Source of the DNA: Bacteroidota bacterium
GTDB lineage: Bacteria > Bacteroidota > Bacteroidia > Chitinophagales > Chitinophagaceae
Assembly (NCBI GenBank): GCA_016715505.1
Contig: JADJZY010000006.1
Span: forward strand, 1-64,000
Direction: 5' to 3'
DNA: 64,000 nt
In this document: positions 61,591-64,000 of the stretch, in pieces
Layout of the letters: every line of letters starts with the position of its first letter
Position numbering within the stretch: position 1 is the stretch's first letter
Position numbers and translations under genes: made by a program
Notes under the pieces: generated by a model
Databases searched by the model: none
What the model was told of the DNA's origin: nothing
Seen by the model: the letters and a program-made list of their open reading frames with translations, nothing else

Positions 61591-64000
61591 CAGAATTGTG
61601 CTTTACAACCTGTCGTTATTGCAACGATTTCTGATGTTTCCGGTGTGAATACCAATCCGGGAAATGCACCAAGATTATATTATAAATTATCAACGGAAGC
61701 CAATACTATTTTAGGGAATACCGCTGGAGATAATGGATGGAAATATGTTGAAACTACCGATCCAAATTCACCATTTTCTTTTACCATTGATTATACCTTG
61801 TTGACTTCAACACCGGGTCCGGGTAGCACGATTGAGTATTTCGTGGTCGCTGAAGATTTAAATGGCTCTGTGAATGTTGGAGCCAATACAGTGGTTTATA
61901 ATGCCGGATATTGCCCGATATCAGTCAATTTGACTTCAGGCGCATTTCCAGTAAGTGCTTTTAAAACCTATAATATATTTCCTGCACCCAGTACACAAAT
62001 TAGTGCGACTCCATCAAACGTGTGTGTGAATGCGCCAAGCATTTTGAATGCTGTATTTTCGAATTCAGGGAATGCTACATTGGGTACAGGTACTTTAACA
62101 TCCACCACAACTTCGCCTTATTATGGCAGTGCCACATTAGGAAGAAGAGTTCAATATTTATATACCGCGGCGCAAATGCAGGCACAAGGTTTAACAGCAG
62201 GTAATTTAACGGCATTGACATTTACCGTAACAACTGCGGGTACACAAACAATGAGTGACTTGCAAATTAAAATGGGACATACCAACGCCAATGCTTTGGT
62301 AACAAGTTGGAATCCGGATGCCACAACGACGGTTGTTCCGGCGTCAACATATACGGCAATAACCGGAGCAAATACCCATACATTTACTACGCCTTTTAAC
62401 TGGGATGGGGTATCAAATGTAGTGATTGAAATGTGCCATTCTATTACAGGTGCTACACCAATTATGAGTGTGAACTATCAGGCTGGTCCAACGGCGTCTG
62501 CATGTTATTCCGCCAATGCTTTAGGTTGTGGTGTTGCCACGGGAACTGTAACTACTACTCGACCGATTATTACTTTCACCGGTCAGAAGGCTTTAACCGG
62601 ATTAACTTTTAATTGGGATGATGGTACCAATAGTGTAGGTACAAACAATCCACAGACGGTGAATCCAACTTTCCCTTCCGGAAATACCATGGATTATACC
62701 ATTACCGCTACGGATGTAACCGGATGTACATTTGCTACATCATTAACAATTACTAAGAATCTAACAACACCAAGCTTAAGTTCAGTTTCTGTATTGCCAA
62801 CTGCACCCTGTTTTGGTGATTCTGTATTGTTGAGTCTGGCGGTTGTGGATGGTTGTCCACCTTATAGTTATACTTATACATTTACGCCAACAGCTGGTTC
62901 TCGGTTGCGATAAATCTCTCAGGTACAAATCGATATTTTCCATCTGAATCGGGAACATTTGATGTGACTGTGACAGATAACTCCGGTCAAACTGTAAGTG
63001 GTTCCGTCGGTACTATAACCATGCTTGTTCCGCCAACCACAACAGGCGATACGCGTTGTGGTACAGGTCCTGTAACATTAACCGCAAGTGGCGCTGGTCC
63101 TCAATTTGGCTGGTACGCAAATCCAACCGGAGGAATTCCTTTGGCTTTGGGAGCAACATTTACGCCGACCATTAGTGCTACAACAACCTATTATGCGGCA
63201 ACAGGAACTTCTGCTAATTATAGCACAGGGCGACAAATAAATTCAGGAACAGGTAGTGCTTTAACCGCAACCCCCAGAGGGATTATTTTTACGACAAGCA
63301 CCCCAATACAGTTAAATGTGATTGGTGTACTTGCTTGTGGTCCGGCGAATACCATTACTGCACAATTATGGAATTCAACAGGAACAGCGCAGGTAGGCAG
63401 TGATATTATTTTAAATGTTCCAGCTAACTCAGGTACTTCAACGGTTCCTGTTTTGGTAAATATTCCGGTAAGTGTATCTATTCCTACACCGGGTACATAT
63501 CGTTTATTTGCGACAACTTATCCAACCACAACACCTGCAACTTTATATTATGAATCATCAGGAGTAACAGGTTATCCATATACCAATGGGGGCGTATCCA
63601 TTACAAGTTCGGTAACTTCTTTAACAGGTAGTGCATCTTTGACCACGGCCTATTATTTTTATAACCTAGAATGGACAGAAGGATGTGGTAGTGCTCGTAC
63701 TCCAACTGTCGCTACGGTGATACCGGCGCCATCTATTTCAACTGTTGCGAATTCAACCATTTGTAATGATGAAATTAAAATGTTGAATGTTACAAGCAAC
63801 TTACCAGATTTTGATGTTTATACCTGGGCACCTCAAACAGGCTTATTTGAAGATGCTGCTTGTACGATTCCATACAGCGGAGGTAATTTTAGTACCGTGT
63901 ACTTAAAATCTTCAGTTGGCGGAACAACCACCTATACGGTGAGTGGATTAAACACAACAAATAACTGTGCGAATGTGGCAACCACCACTCAAACGATTAT
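59205..64000 (+). CDS. Second giant secreted beta-helix and Ig-like protein, runs off the window (two frameshifts)
   Basis: Same signal peptide and beta-helix as the 51083 gene, nearly identical for the first 650 residues or so. It then diverges within the Ig-like region but keeps the order of domains (NANALVTSWNPDATTTVVPA, GDTRCGTGPVTL, VYTWAPQTGLFEDAA). Breaks: a 2-base loss near 59883 and a 1-base loss near 62900 (GSSVAINLSG in the corrected frame). Past 62913 the frame stays open to the window edge, so at least 1600 residues. Whether it ends in the same dockerin-like module is not visible. Confidence 0.83.

Noticed and set aside
1..64000. Insertion sequences or prophage
   Set aside because: No transposase, integrase or phage gene was found in any frame.

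Overview
The window is a chromosomal segment of a Bacteroidota bacterium. Evidence: gliding/type IX secretion lipoproteins gldH and gldJ, with gldJ directly before murF; a short group-1 sigma factor; promoters of the Bacteroidota type (TTTG, 18-20 nt, TAnnTTTG); a C-terminal type IX (T9SS) sorting domain; GEVED and HYR/Ig-like secreted giants; and a ketosynthase cluster resembling flexirubin/aryl-polyene loci. A more exact lineage (Chitinophagales or Saprospirales are plausible) cannot be settled from the sequence alone.

Layout. 1-1.6 kb: an ftsZ broken by many indels. 1.8-5.2 kb (minus): lptB, gldH, yicC, marC. 5.5-10.3 kb: pepT, an outer-membrane barrel protein, a Tat-exported PLP enzyme, hflX. 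10.4-11.8 kb: tRNA-Asn, an island of diverged repeats and hairpins around a four-helix-bundle gene, and tRNA-Gln. 11.8-17.4 kb: cysteine desulfurase, primary sigma factor, a START-like protein, then an envelope run (LptF/G permease, PAP2 phosphatase, kdsB). 17.5-25.6 kb: a lipid/pigment-type cluster (halogenase-like flavoenzyme, three thiolase-fold proteins, deacetylase, LolA, a LolB-like protein, dehydratase, GT2-DUF2062). 25.6-34.9 kb: mdh, an overlapping minus-strand operon (SAM hydrolase, ABM protein, aroB, aroA), GH3, purN, a SnoaL-like protein, an EamA transporter, scpB. 35-41.4 kb: a proline-rich secreted protein, a broken DUF2461 gene, gldJ, murF, galE. 41.9-64 kb: four giant secreted proteins. 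One has five GEVED repeats, one has tandem 46-49-residue repeats and a T9SS sorting domain, and two are recently duplicated beta-helix proteins. Two of the four end in the same dockerin-like module.

Reading frames: about 18 genes, including essential ones (rpoD, ftsZ, aroA, aroB), carry one or two frameshifts, mostly in homopolymers. Where two near-identical copies can be compared, one has 6 T and the other 5 T at the break. Residual sequencing error is therefore the leading explanation, and genes are given here at their full reconstructed extent with the break marked.

The strongest candidates for something undescribed are the shared C-terminal module of the giant proteins, the mosaic duplication of the beta-helix genes, the repeat/hairpin island between the two tRNA genes, and the partial ketosynthase cluster.
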